NCBI RefSeq assembly: GCF_003386235.1
Contig: NZ_QRDZ01000031.1
Span: 1-64,000, forward strand
Origin: Cohnella phaseoli
GTDB lineage: Bacteria; Bacillota; Bacilli; Paenibacillales; Paenibacillaceae
Reading direction: 5' to 3'
Length of the DNA stretch: 64,000 nucleotides
In this document: positions 7,280 to 15,026 of the stretch, piece by piece
Position numbering within the stretch: the stretch's first letter is position 1
Layout of the letters: every line of letters starts with the position of its first letter
Notes under the pieces: model-generated
What the model was told of the DNA's origin: nothing
What the model saw: only the letters and a program-made list of their open reading frames with translations
Database searches by the model: none
Position numbers and translations under genes: made by a program

Positions 7280-8296
7280 GTCAAGCTCTCTCCCTGTCAT
7301 CATCTGATAATGATTTTCAATATCAGTATACGGGAGCTCGGAAATTCGAGAAACGGCAATTCCTTGCATCGCGGTGGGCAAATCCTGATTTTCCGAAAGT
7401 CTGCCGCCGCACTGCCTGTAATAGGTAGGAGCGACTCCCGTATGCTTCTTGAAGCTTCTACTTAAAGAGTGCGCGTCCGGAAAACCGACAGCTTCGGCAA
7501 TTTCCTGCAATGTCGCCTCCGTCTCCACGAGCAGCTGCATCGTTCGCAGCGCTCTGACTTGGCCCAGAAAATGAATAGGACTCGTGTGAAGCTTCAGCTT
7601 GAACAGGCGCGACAAGTGTCCCGAGCTGTAATCGAGCGCCTTCGCGATCGCGTCCAGCGTCAACGGACGGTTATAGTGCTCCTGGATGTAACGGACCGCC
7701 TCCGCCACCATATCGGGCTTCACAGGTTCGACCTGCTGCTGATGCAGCTGCCAGAGCAATTCGTAAATGAACTGGTAGAAGAGCGATTTGACTTGAACCT
7801 TGCTCAGCTCGGTAGCTTCCCGCCACTCTCGACACATCCTCTCGACTTTGTCGCTCAGCAGCATCGGATAACGCGGGGCGAAAACATATCTGAACTGAAA
7901 CGGATTTCCTTCCTCCATCAGCCTGGCGATCTCCGAGCGGTCGGGAGCTGACGGAGAAGCCCGGTATAAGATCAGGCAGTACGCCAGCTCTTCCTCCGCC
8001 GTAATGGTCAGGCTTGTTCCCTTGCCGCAGTGTACCAGATGATGAGATCTGACTTTATGGCATACCCTATCCAGACAGATTTGTCCTATTCCCCGTTTGA
8101 TATAGAGAAAAGAGCTGGCAGGCAGCCGGTAGTCCCGAAGCTCTTCCAACCGCTCCATTTCTTTGTCGCGAATATCGATCAACTCGATGTACACTTGATT
8201 CCACAACCGGATATGGTTGTCCAACTTCATGAAACCGCTCGCCCCCGAATCTGAGCTTCCGTTCGAAATACATTCGTTATTCTGCATATTCTCCAT
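6227..8296 (-). CDS. AraC-family regulator fused in frame to an iron-siderophore-binding lipoprotein
   Basis: One open frame of 689 codons. Residues about 20-205 form a sensor domain and about 205-300 two AraC helix-turn-helix motifs (LTLDAIAKALDYSSGHLSRLF; ATLQEIAEAVGFPDAHSLSRSF). After a linker, residue 340 is a Met that begins a classical lipoprotein signal peptide (MQKRSKIAAM..., lipobox LMGAC). Residues about 390-689 are a periplasmic-binding fold of the iron-siderophore type (NPQRVAADQYMGHLLKLG, EPDLIIGS, NNRVYVFG). AraC-substrate-binding fusions such as Bacillus Btr are known, but those binding domains are cytoplasmic. Here a secretion signal lies inside the frame, and a Fur box (7306-7324) is translated as part of the linker. 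Either two genes read through, or a true fusion. Confidence 0.8.
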   Translation of the reverse strand: MENMQNNECISNGSSDSGASGFMKLDNHIRLWNQVYIELIDIRDKEMERLEELRDYRLPASSFLYIKRGIGQICLDRVCHKVRSHHLVHCGKGTSLTITAEEELAYCLILYRASPSAPDRSEIARLMEEGNPFQFRYVFAPRYPMLLSDKVERMCREWREATELSKVQVKSLFYQFIYELLWQLHQQQVEPVKPDMVAEAVRYIQEHYNRPLTLDAIAKALDYSSGHLSRLFKLKLHTSPIHFLGQVRALRTMQLLVETEATLQEIAEAVGFPDAHSLSRSFKKHTGVAPTYYRQCGGRLSENQDLPTAMQGIAVSRISELPYTDIENHYQMMTGRELDMQKRSKIAAMTTVLGLTLLMGACSNSTNSPADSAAQPSASAKSGEPATSPSASATGGQEQEAQPTTRTISTPKGDVVVPANPQRVAADQYMGHLLKLGIVPIGVRTFMLDEGWMAGAGIEKETLAKIEDLGGFPMNLEKLTSLEPDLIIGSVEDSIEQYEKIGTTVFLPYWTPEMSTAGPLEKFRSVSDIFGKREEAEQWIADYEKKAAEAREQIKGIVKEGETVSVVQFADKAAFVLAAEGGNYGSSTIYGTLQLPPTDIAKNMKAGFESISAEMLPEYMGDHIFVYYGAKEATDKMMDSKLWKGLPAVQNNRVYVFGNEYYDEFVMEDPYSLEQQLDTIVGLLLNNKQ
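7306..7324 (-). promoter_or_regulatory. Fur box inside the AraC-lipoprotein junction
   Basis: On the minus strand the sequence is GATATTGAAAATCATTATC, matching the classical 19-bp Fur consensus at 17 of 19 positions. Read as the Bacillus 7-1-7 motif it is TGATAAT-G-ATTTTCA (7305-7319), one mismatch. It sits 27 bases before the internal ATG of the lipoprotein part, as expected for iron repression of that part alone. Confidence 0.8.
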
Positions 8297-8360
8297 CTTA
8301 GATGATAAGTTTTCTCAATGGCAAGCGCAAAGCCCGATTCCTCGCCGAAAAAATTGAAAA

Positions 8361-8550
8361 GACTGTCCCAAAGACAGCGCAGCTTGAGACGCTCGATAAA
8401 AAAAGAAGGTGCATGCACCTCCCGGAGACTGTCTCATACGTTCCTGAAATCGCCTTGCAACGGGTTTCCCCATGCAGATTTCGGGAGCGTATAGCATCAG
8501 AGGGAGATACATACACCTTCCGTCTTGTTCATCGATTAACTTTCACAGGA
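8361..8550. repeat. Dispersed palindromic repeat element, copy B (short form)
   Basis: The stretch between the AraC-type gene and metE holds a shorter relative of the elements at 1-549 and 15949-16480. It starts with GACTGTCCC (8361-8369), contains GGAGACTGTCTCATACG and the imperfect inverted repeat ATACGTTCCTGAAATC / GATTTCGGGAGCGTAT (8436-8451 and 8477-8492), and continues with CATCAGAGGGAGATACATAC. The 52-bp tandem units are absent. It follows metE on that gene's strand, and its long stem could act as a transcript end, although no T run is seen. Confidence 0.65.
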
Positions 8551-8552
8551 AA

Positions 8553-10838
8553 TTACTGAGCCAAATGCTTCTCACGGGCAATTTGAGTCGCCGCAACCAT
8601 ATTGCGCAAGGAAGCAACCGTCTCTTCCTGTCCGCGCGTCTTCAAACCGCAGTCCGGGTTGATCCAGAACAGCTGCGGATCAAGTACGCGCAACGCACGG
8701 TCGATCATGCCGGACATCTCCTCGACGTTCGGTACACGCGGGCTGTGGATGTCGTAGACACCCAGACCAATGCCCAGCTTGTAGGTGTTTTCCTCGAAGC
8801 TATGAATCAGCTCTCCATGGCTGCGCGAAGTCTCGATAGAGATAACGTCCGCATCCATCTCTTCGATCGAGTCGATCATGTCGTGGAATTCGCAATAGCA
8901 CATATGCGTGTGAATTTGCGTCTCGTTCTGCACCGTGCAAGTCGTCATCCGGAACGCCTTAACCGCCCAATTCAGATATTCCGCCTGATCCTGCTCCTTG
9001 AGCGGCAGTCCTTCGCGCACCGCCGGCTCGTCGACCTGGATCATTCCGATACCGGCCTGCTCCAGCGCTTCTACTTCTTGTCTGAGCGCATAAGCGAGCT
9101 GGTACGCGATTTGCTCGCGCGGAATGTCGTCGCGAACGAACGACCAGTTCATAATCGTAATCGGTCCGGTCAGCATGCCTTTGACAGGACGGTCCGTTTG
9201 CGACTGAGCGTACTTCGTCTCTTCGACGGTCATCGCCTGTTCGAATGCCACGTCGCCGTAGATAACCGGAGGCTTAACGCAGCGGGAGCCGTAGGACTGT
9301 ACCCAGCCGTTCTGCGTAAACGCAAAGCCGGCCAGCTTCTCGCCGAAAAATTCAACCATGTCCGTACGCTCGAACTCGCCGTGCACAAGCACGTCGATAC
9401 CGATTTCTTCCTGCAGCTTGATCCACAGATCGATCTGTTCGCGAATGAAGGCGGCGTAGCGCTCCTCGTTCCATTCGCCTTTGCGCCAGAGCTGGCGAGC
9501 TTTGCGCACCTCGGCGGACTGCGGGAAGCTGCCGATCGTCGTCGTCGGGAACAGCGGCAACTGCCACTTGTTCTGCTGCGCGATCCGGCGCTGCTCGAAC
9601 GCGCTGGCGCGCGCCGGCTCTGCTCCGCTAATTCCCGCCACCGCTTGCTGGACGTCGGCGCGATTGCGCTCCGCCGATTGTCTCAGCGCCTCTACGGCAC
9701 GCTGGCTGGCAGCCAGCTCAGCAGCGATCGCTTCTCTGCCTTCGTTCGCTGCTTTGGTCAACAACGCGATTTCCGTCAGCTTCTCATCGGCGAAAGCGAG
9801 CGCTCCTTTTAATTCCGCCGCCAGCTTCGTCTCGTTCTCCGTTGTGACCGGCACGTGAAGCAGGCTGCACGACGACTGCACGATCAGCCGATCGCCGCTG
9901 ACGTATTTGCCAAGCTGCTCAAGCACTTCCAGCTTCTCGCCAAGCGCCGCTTTCCAGATGCCGCGTCCGTCGATAACGCCTGCGCCCAACACCTTGTCCT
10001 GCGGGAAGCCGAACTCACGGATCGCCGCCAGGTTGCCGGCCGCTCCGTGAACAAAATCGAGACCGATGCCTTTAACCGGCAGCGAGACAATGTCCGCATA
10101 GCTTTCAACCGATTCAAAATACGTTTGCAGCAGGATGTTCAGCTCGGGAACCGCAGCCGCGAACGCTCCGTATATCGTCTGCAAGCGGCGAACGTCCTCC
10201 GCGTCGATTTTCGTCACCGCGATCGGCTCGTCGATCTGTACCCAACGGACGCCTTCCAGAGCCAGCTCTCGCAAAACTTGAACGTAAAGCGGCAGCAAGC
10301 GTTCCAGCCACGAATCCGTCTCCGCTTTGGCGTAGCCTTTGGACAGCTTCAGGAACGTCAGCGGCCCCAGCAGCACCGGTTTGCCTTCGATGCCCAGCTT
10401 CTCCTTCGCTTCGCGATAAGCCTGCAGCGGCTTGTTTTCGGTCAGCGCCGGCTGCGCACCGTCCAGTTCAGGAACAATATAATGGTAGTTCGTGTTGAAC
10501 CATTTTGTCATTTCGCTAGCTGCCGCTTCCTTCGTGCCGCGTGCGATTCCGTAGTAGACCGACAGCGAAACCGCACCGCCTTCGTATTTGAACCGTTGCG
10601 GAACGATGCCGAACATCGTTGCCGTATCGAGCACATGATCGTAGTAGCTGAAGTCGTTGACCGGAATCAGGTCAATGCCTTTGTCTTTCTGCTTGCGAAG
10701 ATGAGCCAGACGGATGTCGCGCAGCTTTTCCACGAATTCCGCTTCTTCCAGCTTGCCTGCCCAGAACGCTTCCAACGCTTTCTTCCATTCCCGATCCGCG
10801 CCGATTCGCGGGTATCCCAAAATACTGCTTTGCGCCAT
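8553..10838 (-). CDS. metE: Cobalamin-independent methionine synthase
   Basis: Transfers the methyl group of methyltetrahydrofolate-polyglutamate to homocysteine, making methionine; cytoplasmic, zinc-dependent. Full length (761 residues) with the duplicated barrel of MetE. The N-terminus is SSILGYPRIGADREWKKALE. The zinc ligands can be placed at H645 and C647 (THMCYCEF), E669 and C730 (NPDCGLKTR). ATG with AGGAGTG upstream. Four GATATAG/CTATATC half-sites lie 52-103 bases upstream, and a LysR-type gene (11140-12051) stands next on the same strand, so LysR control in response to methionine or homocysteine is inferred. No MetE T-box or S-box is seen. Confidence 0.97.
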   Translation of the reverse strand: MAQSSILGYPRIGADREWKKALEAFWAGKLEEAEFVEKLRDIRLAHLRKQKDKGIDLIPVNDFSYYDHVLDTATMFGIVPQRFKYEGGAVSLSVYYGIARGTKEAAASEMTKWFNTNYHYIVPELDGAQPALTENKPLQAYREAKEKLGIEGKPVLLGPLTFLKLSKGYAKAETDSWLERLLPLYVQVLRELALEGVRWVQIDEPIAVTKIDAEDVRRLQTIYGAFAAAVPELNILLQTYFESVESYADIVSLPVKGIGLDFVHGAAGNLAAIREFGFPQDKVLGAGVIDGRGIWKAALGEKLEVLEQLGKYVSGDRLIVQSSCSLLHVPVTTENETKLAAELKGALAFADEKLTEIALLTKAANEGREAIAAELAASQRAVEALRQSAERNRADVQQAVAGISGAEPARASAFEQRRIAQQNKWQLPLFPTTTIGSFPQSAEVRKARQLWRKGEWNEERYAAFIREQIDLWIKLQEEIGIDVLVHGEFERTDMVEFFGEKLAGFAFTQNGWVQSYGSRCVKPPVIYGDVAFEQAMTVEETKYAQSQTDRPVKGMLTGPITIMNWSFVRDDIPREQIAYQLAYALRQEVEALEQAGIGMIQVDEPAVREGLPLKEQDQAEYLNWAVKAFRMTTCTVQNETQIHTHMCYCEFHDMIDSIEEMDADVISIETSRSHGELIHSFEENTYKLGIGLGVYDIHSPRVPNVEEMSGMIDRALRVLDPQLFWINPDCGLKTRGQEETVASLRNMVAATQIAREKHLAQ

Positions 10839-10889
10839 CTCGTAACACTCCTATATAAGTTGTTACGTAGAAGATAGCACGGATTTTTA

Positions 10890-10941
10890 GATATAGTGTA
10901 ACTCTCAAATCCTATATCTGGATATAGCTATTCCCTATATC
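10890..10941. promoter_or_regulatory. Four-half-site operator array upstream of metE
   Basis: The 7-mer GATATAG and its complement CTATATC alternate four times: GATATAG 10890-10896, CTATATC 10912-10918, GATATAG 10921-10927, CTATATC 10935-10941. The inner and outer pairs form inverted repeats with spacers of 2, 7 and 15 bases. Spacing and palindromic nature fit tetrameric LysR-type regulator binding, and the adjacent LysR gene is the obvious candidate. Confidence 0.6.
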
Positions 10942-10952
10942 GCAAATCGCGT

Positions 10953-11117
10953 TAGGGCGTGTATGCATACTCCGAGGATAGTAGATATTGCCGAATTTTC
11001 GTTCCATGCAAGGAACTTTTGTGAAGGCGTACGGGGGGTACGTCAAGCAAAAGTGACGCAGCAGGGGGCGAAAAGGCGGTGAAAGATACCTCTGAGCGGG
11101 TTTGCATACACGCCCTA
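10953..11117. repeat. MITE-like element with 15-bp perfect terminal inverted repeats
   Basis: TAGGGCGTGTATGCA (10953-10967) and TGCATACACGCCCTA (11103-11117) are perfect inverted repeats bounding 165 bases without an open frame. The interior is rich in G and has short hairpins (GGCGTACGGGGGGTACGTC, GGAACTTTTG). It lies between the LysR gene and metE, so it is transcribed if the two genes are co-transcribed. No second copy is seen in this window; a non-autonomous element or a structured RNA is inferred. Confidence 0.55.
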
Positions 11118-11139
11118 GGCCCCAACCCGCTGCTCAGGC

Positions 11140-12051
11140 TTATTTGGGGTCAGGCGCCGTCGCTCGCTCCAGCGCTTCAACATACGCCGCTCCAAGCTTC
11201 GTAAGCGCCGCATTGCGATGCGAAATCCAACCGACGTTGATCGTCTCGCTGCAGTCCAGCGGTACGGGAATAATCTCGTTGCCGTTCAAATCCTTGCTCA
11301 GCACTCCCGTCGAAATCGTGTAGCCGTTTAAGCCGATCAGCAAATTAAACAGCGTCGCACGGTCGCTGACGCGAATGCTCTTTTTACGGGACAACGTGCT
11401 CAAGATCTCTTCGGCAAAATGAAAGGAGTTGTATTCCCCCTGATCAAACGACAAATACGGGTACTCCTGCAATTGATCAATCGTGACGATGGCGTGTTTG
11501 GCTAGCGGATTGTGGATGCTGATGAAAATGTGCGGCTTAGCCGTAAACAGGCTCGTAAACTGCAGATTGGCGCTTCTCAGCAGCTTGTGGATGACTTTGC
11601 CGTTAAACTCGTTCACGTACAAAATGCCGATCTCGCTGCGCATCGTACTGACATCTTCGATGATCTCGTGCGTTTTCGTCTCGCGCAGCGTCAGCTCGTA
11701 TTCATCGTGACCGTACTCCTTGACAAGACTGACGAAGGCGTTGACCGCGAACGCATAGTGCTGGGTCGAGACCGAGAAATGCTGCGGAGACGGCTTGGCG
11801 TTCAAGTACCGGCTTTCCAGCAGCTCGGCCTGCTCGACGACCTGCCGGGCGTAGCTCAGAAATTCGACTCCTTCTTTGGACAACGAGATTCCTTTGTTCG
11901 ATCGATCGAAGATGGCGATCTGCAGCTCCTCTTCCAAATCCTTGATTGCGTTGGACAGGCTGGGCTGGGAAATAAACAGTCGTTTGGCCGCTTCGTTGAT
12001 GGAGCCGCGGTTCGCCACTTCGATCACGTATTTGAGTTGCTGCAAAGTCAA
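11140..12051 (-). CDS. LysR-family transcriptional regulator, probable regulator of metE
   Basis: The 303-residue protein has an N-terminal winged helix-turn-helix (residues 1-60, LQQLKYVIEVANRGSINEAA...FISQPSLSNAIKDLEEEL) and a C-terminal periplasmic-binding-like effector domain (about 90-295). It resembles the CysB/MetR/CmbR side of the family. The start is TTG at 12051 behind GGAGGAATAGTC. The gene is directly upstream of metE on the same strand, separated by a MITE-like element and the GATATAG array. Control of methionine synthesis is inferred from position; the effector is unknown. Confidence 0.85.
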   Translation of the reverse strand: MTLQQLKYVIEVANRGSINEAAKRLFISQPSLSNAIKDLEEELQIAIFDRSNKGISLSKEGVEFLSYARQVVEQAELLESRYLNAKPSPQHFSVSTQHYAFAVNAFVSLVKEYGHDEYELTLRETKTHEIIEDVSTMRSEIGILYVNEFNGKVIHKLLRSANLQFTSLFTAKPHIFISIHNPLAKHAIVTIDQLQEYPYLSFDQGEYNSFHFAEEILSTLSRKKSIRVSDRATLFNLLIGLNGYTISTGVLSKDLNGNEIIPVPLDCSETINVGWISHRNAALTKLGAAYVEALERATAPDPK

Positions 12052-12081
12052 GACTATTCCTCCGTACTCCGTAATACCGAA

Positions 12082-12110
12082 ATTCTATCACTGATTCGCA
12101 GGAAAGTCAT
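12082..12110 (-). promoter_or_regulatory. Probable sigma-A promoter of the LysR gene
   Basis: On the minus strand, ATGACT (12110-12105) and TAGAAT (12087-12082) have a 17-base spacer. The TTG start at 12051 lies about 30 bases downstream of the -10. Confidence 0.5.
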
Positions 12111-12159
12111 GATTTCGGAGAGCCTGGAGCAAAAGAAAATCGAGGCGAAGCATGCCCGA

Positions 12160-13299
12160 TCAAATGCCGAGTCTTTGCCCTTTCTCCAGGCGCCGGATCT
12201 GCTGTTCGCCCTGGTCGGCCAGCTCGCGGAATTGGCTGATCGTATCCCGCATACGGGGCAGCGCTTCCTGTTTGTAGGCGCTGATCGAATCGAGCGCTGC
12301 CAGCACGTCCGTGAACGCCTGCTTCAGCGTCTCCACCGACACGCTCGTCTCGAGCGCCTGCTTATGGATCGTCGCTCCTTGCTCCTTCAGCATGCGGGAG
12401 GTGCCGGCGATCAGCTCGTTCGTCGTCTGGTTGAGCAGCTCGATCTTCTTGAGCACAATCCGCTGGTTAAAGAGCGCGCTGGCTACCGTTACGGAAATGC
12501 GCAGCGCCGAGATGGTCACATTTTTCGCCCGGTCGACGCCGCGAATCAGCTCCTTGTTGTTGCGGATGACGACCTCGATCGCCATTATTCCCTGCTGATT
12601 GACGACGAGCATCTGCTGCAGGTCCATTACGCGCTGGCGAAGAGGAAACAGCACTTCCTCGGTAATGAAGCGGATTTTGTCCGGATCCTCGGCACGCTGC
12701 CGCGCCGCCTCGATCTGCCCCTCGATCGATTCGTCCATCAGCATGCCGAGCTGAATTTCCTTCTGCAGCCTCTTGGTCAGCTCGCGTAGCGTCTGCTGCT
12801 CCAGCTCCAGCGTCGTATTGTCGTTTTTGAGCGTTGCTTTGCCTTTGTCGAGCGAGACGACGATATCGGCAATCACGATGTCGGCCTTCTGATATTTCAG
12901 AAAATAGGCGCGCAGCGGATTGAACAGCTTGCCTAGCATGCCGCGCTTGGCGAAATCGACGGCGCTCGGGTCCAAATCCTTGAGCTGCGTATGCAGCTCG
13001 GCCAGCCCTTTGGCCACCTGGCCGCCCTCGTCCCCCGTACGCGCCAGATTGCCGACGGACACTTCCAGAAGCTTGTTTTTGTCTGCGGACGACTTCATCG
13101 TGCCGAGGCCGAAGCTTTCGATCGATTGCACGATCTCCTTGCGTTTGTCCAGCGACTCGACGTCAAGCGTCATAATCGCCGCCACATTCGCGTCGGCCAG
13201 CTGCTTCAGCTTGGCTACCTCCTCGGGCACGGGCTTAACTTCCTGCTCAATTACCGCCTTAATCTGTTCCGGGCTGGCGACTTCCATTGAGAATGACAT
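12160..13299 (-). CDS. TelA/KlaA-family toxic anion resistance protein
   Basis: The 379-residue protein aligns over its length with the TelA family (PF05816): long amphipathic helices, the core FFLKYQKADIVIADIVVSLDKGKATLKNDN (given in part: YFLKYQKADIVI, LDKGKATLKNDN), then LFPLRQRVMDLQQMLVVNQQG and a conserved NVTISALRISVTVASALFNQ segment. TelA proteins are associated with tellurite and envelope stress; the biochemical activity is unknown. It is the last gene of a three-gene operon with a vWA protein (23 bases apart) and a membrane coiled-coil protein. In Bacilli, TelA commonly pairs with XpaC, which suggests a shared membrane-stress role. Confidence 0.88.
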   Translation of the reverse strand: MSFSMEVASPEQIKAVIEQEVKPVPEEVAKLKQLADANVAAIMTLDVESLDKRKEIVQSIESFGLGTMKSSADKNKLLEVSVGNLARTGDEGGQVAKGLAELHTQLKDLDPSAVDFAKRGMLGKLFNPLRAYFLKYQKADIVIADIVVSLDKGKATLKNDNTTLELEQQTLRELTKRLQKEIQLGMLMDESIEGQIEAARQRAEDPDKIRFITEEVLFPLRQRVMDLQQMLVVNQQGIMAIEVVIRNNKELIRGVDRAKNVTISALRISVTVASALFNQRIVLKKIELLNQTTNELIAGTSRMLKEQGATIHKQALETSVSVETLKQAFTDVLAALDSISAYKQEALPRMRDTISQFRELADQGEQQIRRLEKGQRLGI

Positions 13300-13322
13300 C
13301 CGGATCCCCCTCCGTATTCAAA

Positions 13323-15020
13323 TCACATCTGTACGTTAAACAGGTTGCCGATCTTGTAGACGACGTCGTCCGTATCGGCATTGATGCTGGCCGCCTCGTT
13401 AATGCCGGAAATGCTCTGCAGCGCCTTGATGTTGGCATTGTAGCCTATGGTGTAGATCGGCACTTTGTACGCTTCGACGAGATCTTTAACGTCGTTAAGA
13501 GAGTAGCCCTCGTTCGTCTCCCCGTCGCTCAGGACGAAAATAACCGGCTTGCCGTTGGGATTGACCCGCAGCTCGTCTTGCAGCATTTTGAGCGCCACGA
13601 CGATCCCGTCGAACGTCGCCGTTCCGCCGCCGGACTGCAGGCTGTTCACCGCCCCGACGAACATCGACTGCTGGTTCGTATCGTACTTCCCGATCGGCAG
13701 ATGGATCGTGACGTCGCTCGAGTAGGAAACGAAGCCGATGCTGTTGTCTCGGCCAAGATATTTCTGCCCCTTCAACAGCGACTCCTTAAGCCGATTTAAC
13801 GGTTCGCCGTCCATGCTGCCGGACACGTCCGCGACGAATACCGCCACGATCGGCTTGCCGGCGTTTTTCTTCTCCTTCCACAGCTTCTGAGCGGCAGAGA
13901 GCAGCGCGCCATCCGGAACGGCCAGCTCCGGCGTATATTCCTCCAGCCCGTTAAAGCCCAGCTTTTCCGCCGCTTGCTGGTATTGCTCCTGCTGAACGAA
14001 ATCGGCGAACCGCTTGATCAGCTCGACCTTTTCCGGCGGCAGATCGCCCAGCGCATAGAGCGGACTGTCATGCCGGACGCCAAACGGCGTAAACACATAA
14101 CCTCCCTTGAGATCGGCGGCATTGATATAGGTTTGATACTCCAGTACGAAGCCGTCCAGCATGCCTGATTTGGCCGCGTCGCGCATCTGAATCGTTGTCG
14201 AAGCGATGAACGGCACGTTGGCCTGGAACTTCTCGAAGCCTGCGACCGCCTTCTCTCCGAGCAGGTTCGAGCTGTCGAACGAATCCAGCGCCGTCAGCAG
14301 GAAGTTGAGGCCCGTAGAGCTGGCGAACGGGTCGGTATAGCCCATCGCAAACTCGTTGCCGGCGATCGCCTCCGTCACCGTCTTTACGTTCACCGCTCCG
14401 TATTTCTCCATGAGCGCGTCGTATTTCGCCTTGGCGATGACGATACCCGGCACGTTGCCGGCCAGCCTCTTCGCGACCAGCTCCGTTCTGACGCCGCTTG
14501 CCTTGACCATCTCGCCCCACAGCTCGTTGGAGGGGGTGAACGCGTCGGGTATGTACTTGCCGGACGCAATGTAGTCGGTGGCCGTCCCCGAAGCGATGTT
14601 TCTCACCTTGACCGATGCGGCTTGACCGTTCACCTCGATTCCCGCCCGGTTGAATTCAGCCGCGACTTCGGTCAGCCAGCCGTCGACGCCGGAGCCGGAT
14701 TTCTCTGTCGAGGAAAAAATTTCGACATAAAAGCCGGTCGTGTTGTCTACCGTCACCGGAAACTTGGAGATGTCCGGCAACGCTTCGGCCACGTCCGCCG
14801 GATCGAGATCGATCTGCCCCTTCACCGGCTCTGCGCTCGACACGGAGAGGTCCGAAAACAGCCTGCTCAGCCGCTTCTCCGCGTTCTCCGAGCTTAGCTC
14901 CGCCTTCGTTTTTCCCAGGTTGGAGGTCAGACTGATTCCCCAATAGACCAAAGCAAACACGATCGCCAGCAGGAAGACGGACACTAAAGCAAATTTGCGC
15001 GGTTTAGCCAACTCCCCCAC
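13323..15020 (-). CDS. Membrane-anchored protein with substrate-binding-like and von Willebrand factor A domains
   Basis: The 565-residue protein begins with one transmembrane segment (about residues 10-30). A region about 90-350 resembles an extracellular solute-binding protein (TGFYVEIFSSTEKSG, GKYIPDAFTPSNELW, FAMGYTDPFASSTGLNFL). A C-terminal vWA domain begins at about residue 390; its metal-ion-dependent adhesion site is visible as DVSGS (398-402), GTATFDG and LSDGETN. The outward-facing binding plus vWA architecture suggests a metal- or ligand-dependent protein-interaction surface. It stands between the coiled-coil protein (6 bases) and telA (23 bases) in one operon. Function is inference. 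Confidence 0.8.
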   Translation of the reverse strand: MGELAKPRKFALVSVFLLAIVFALVYWGISLTSNLGKTKAELSSENAEKRLSRLFSDLSVSSAEPVKGQIDLDPADVAEALPDISKFPVTVDNTTGFYVEIFSSTEKSGSGVDGWLTEVAAEFNRAGIEVNGQAASVKVRNIASGTATDYIASGKYIPDAFTPSNELWGEMVKASGVRTELVAKRLAGNVPGIVIAKAKYDALMEKYGAVNVKTVTEAIAGNEFAMGYTDPFASSTGLNFLLTALDSFDSSNLLGEKAVAGFEKFQANVPFIASTTIQMRDAAKSGMLDGFVLEYQTYINAADLKGGYVFTPFGVRHDSPLYALGDLPPEKVELIKRFADFVQQEQYQQAAEKLGFNGLEEYTPELAVPDGALLSAAQKLWKEKKNAGKPIVAVFVADVSGSMDGEPLNRLKESLLKGQKYLGRDNSIGFVSYSSDVTIHLPIGKYDTNQQSMFVGAVNSLQSGGGTATFDGIVVALKMLQDELRVNPNGKPVIFVLSDGETNEGYSLNDVKDLVEAYKVPIYTIGYNANIKALQSISGINEAASINADTDDVVYKIGNLFNVQM

Positions 15021-15026
15021 CTCTTT

